Positions 8,147-8,184 of a stretch of 8,184 nt of DNA are shown here, piece by piece (the stretch's first letter is position 1; every line of letters begins with the position of its first letter). Made by a program: the position numbers and the translations under genes. The notes under the pieces were generated by a model, which was not told the origin of the DNA, searched no databases, and saw only the letters and a list, made by a program, of their open reading frames with translations. The DNA is from JBOHSA01 sp050732995 (GTDB lineage: Bacteria; Gemmatimonadota; Gemmatimonadetes; Gemmatimonadales; GWC2-71-9): assembly GCA_050732995.1 (NCBI GenBank), contig JBOHSA010000226.1, positions 1 through 8,184 on the forward strand, given 5' to 3'.

Positions 8147-8184
8147 TGGGCCCGCTCGATCTGCGGATGCGCGCCGCCCCGCCC
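8143..8184 (-). CDS. C-terminal end of an unidentified upstream operon gene (partial)
   Basis: The frame that ends in TGA 8145-8143 is open to the right edge and reads GRGGAHPQIERAQ as its last residues. Its stop forms the same GTGA overlap with the glcD start seen at other junctions of this operon, which is the main reason for calling it. Thirteen or so residues are too few to name a family. Confidence 0.45.

Overview
The window is very GC-rich by eye and almost fully coding. It probably comes from a Gram-negative, two-membrane soil-type bacterium. A Gemmatimonadota-like source is my best guess. That guess rests on the outer-membrane barrel fragment at 469-918, the tiny Thr/Met-rich lipoprotein at 1010-1177 and the overall protein style; there is no rRNA or marker gene to confirm it.

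Layout. (1) Positions 1-470, minus strand: the N-terminal part of an exported glycoside hydrolase family 38-like protein with a Tat-type signal, running off the left edge. (2) Positions 469-918, plus strand: what looks like the C-terminal remnant of an outer-membrane beta-barrel protein. Its possible ATG overlaps the start codon of gene 1 head to head. (3) Positions 1010-1177, plus strand: a 55-residue lipoprotein made largely of four heptapeptide repeats, followed by a rho-independent terminator. (4) Positions 1259-8184, minus strand: one tightly packed operon read from right to left. It comprises the last codons of an unidentified gene, then glcD, glcE, glcF, an alpha/beta hydrolase, a YgfZ/GcvT-like protein and an NAD-dependent epimerase/dehydratase. 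Five of the six junctions are 4-base RTGA stop/start overlaps and the sixth is an 11-base overlap, so the operon has no untranslated base between genes. Its promoter lies to the right of the window.

Function. GlcDEF form a membrane-associated flavin and iron-sulfur oxidase of glycolate (or D-lactate) that passes electrons toward the quinone pool. YgfZ is a folate-binding protein that supports iron-sulfur enzymes elsewhere, so co-expression with the two-cluster subunit GlcF is sensible. The hydrolase and the epimerase/dehydratase have no assigned substrate.

Most unusual feature. Two copies of a 78-bp imperfect palindrome (4881-4958 and 6654-6731) lie inside glcF and at the 3' end of glcD. Each is built from heptads of the type AACGCGG in one arm and its complement in the other, in the layout four heptads, 22-bp centre, four heptads. 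Because 7 = 1 mod 3, a heptad array reads as the same cyclic heptapeptide in all three frames of a strand, and no frame on either strand meets a stop. With a length of 26 codons, the element appears suited to sit inside reading frames. I know of no named family that it matches. A four-tract G-run with one-base loops (3733-3758) inside the hydrolase gene is a second structural oddity.
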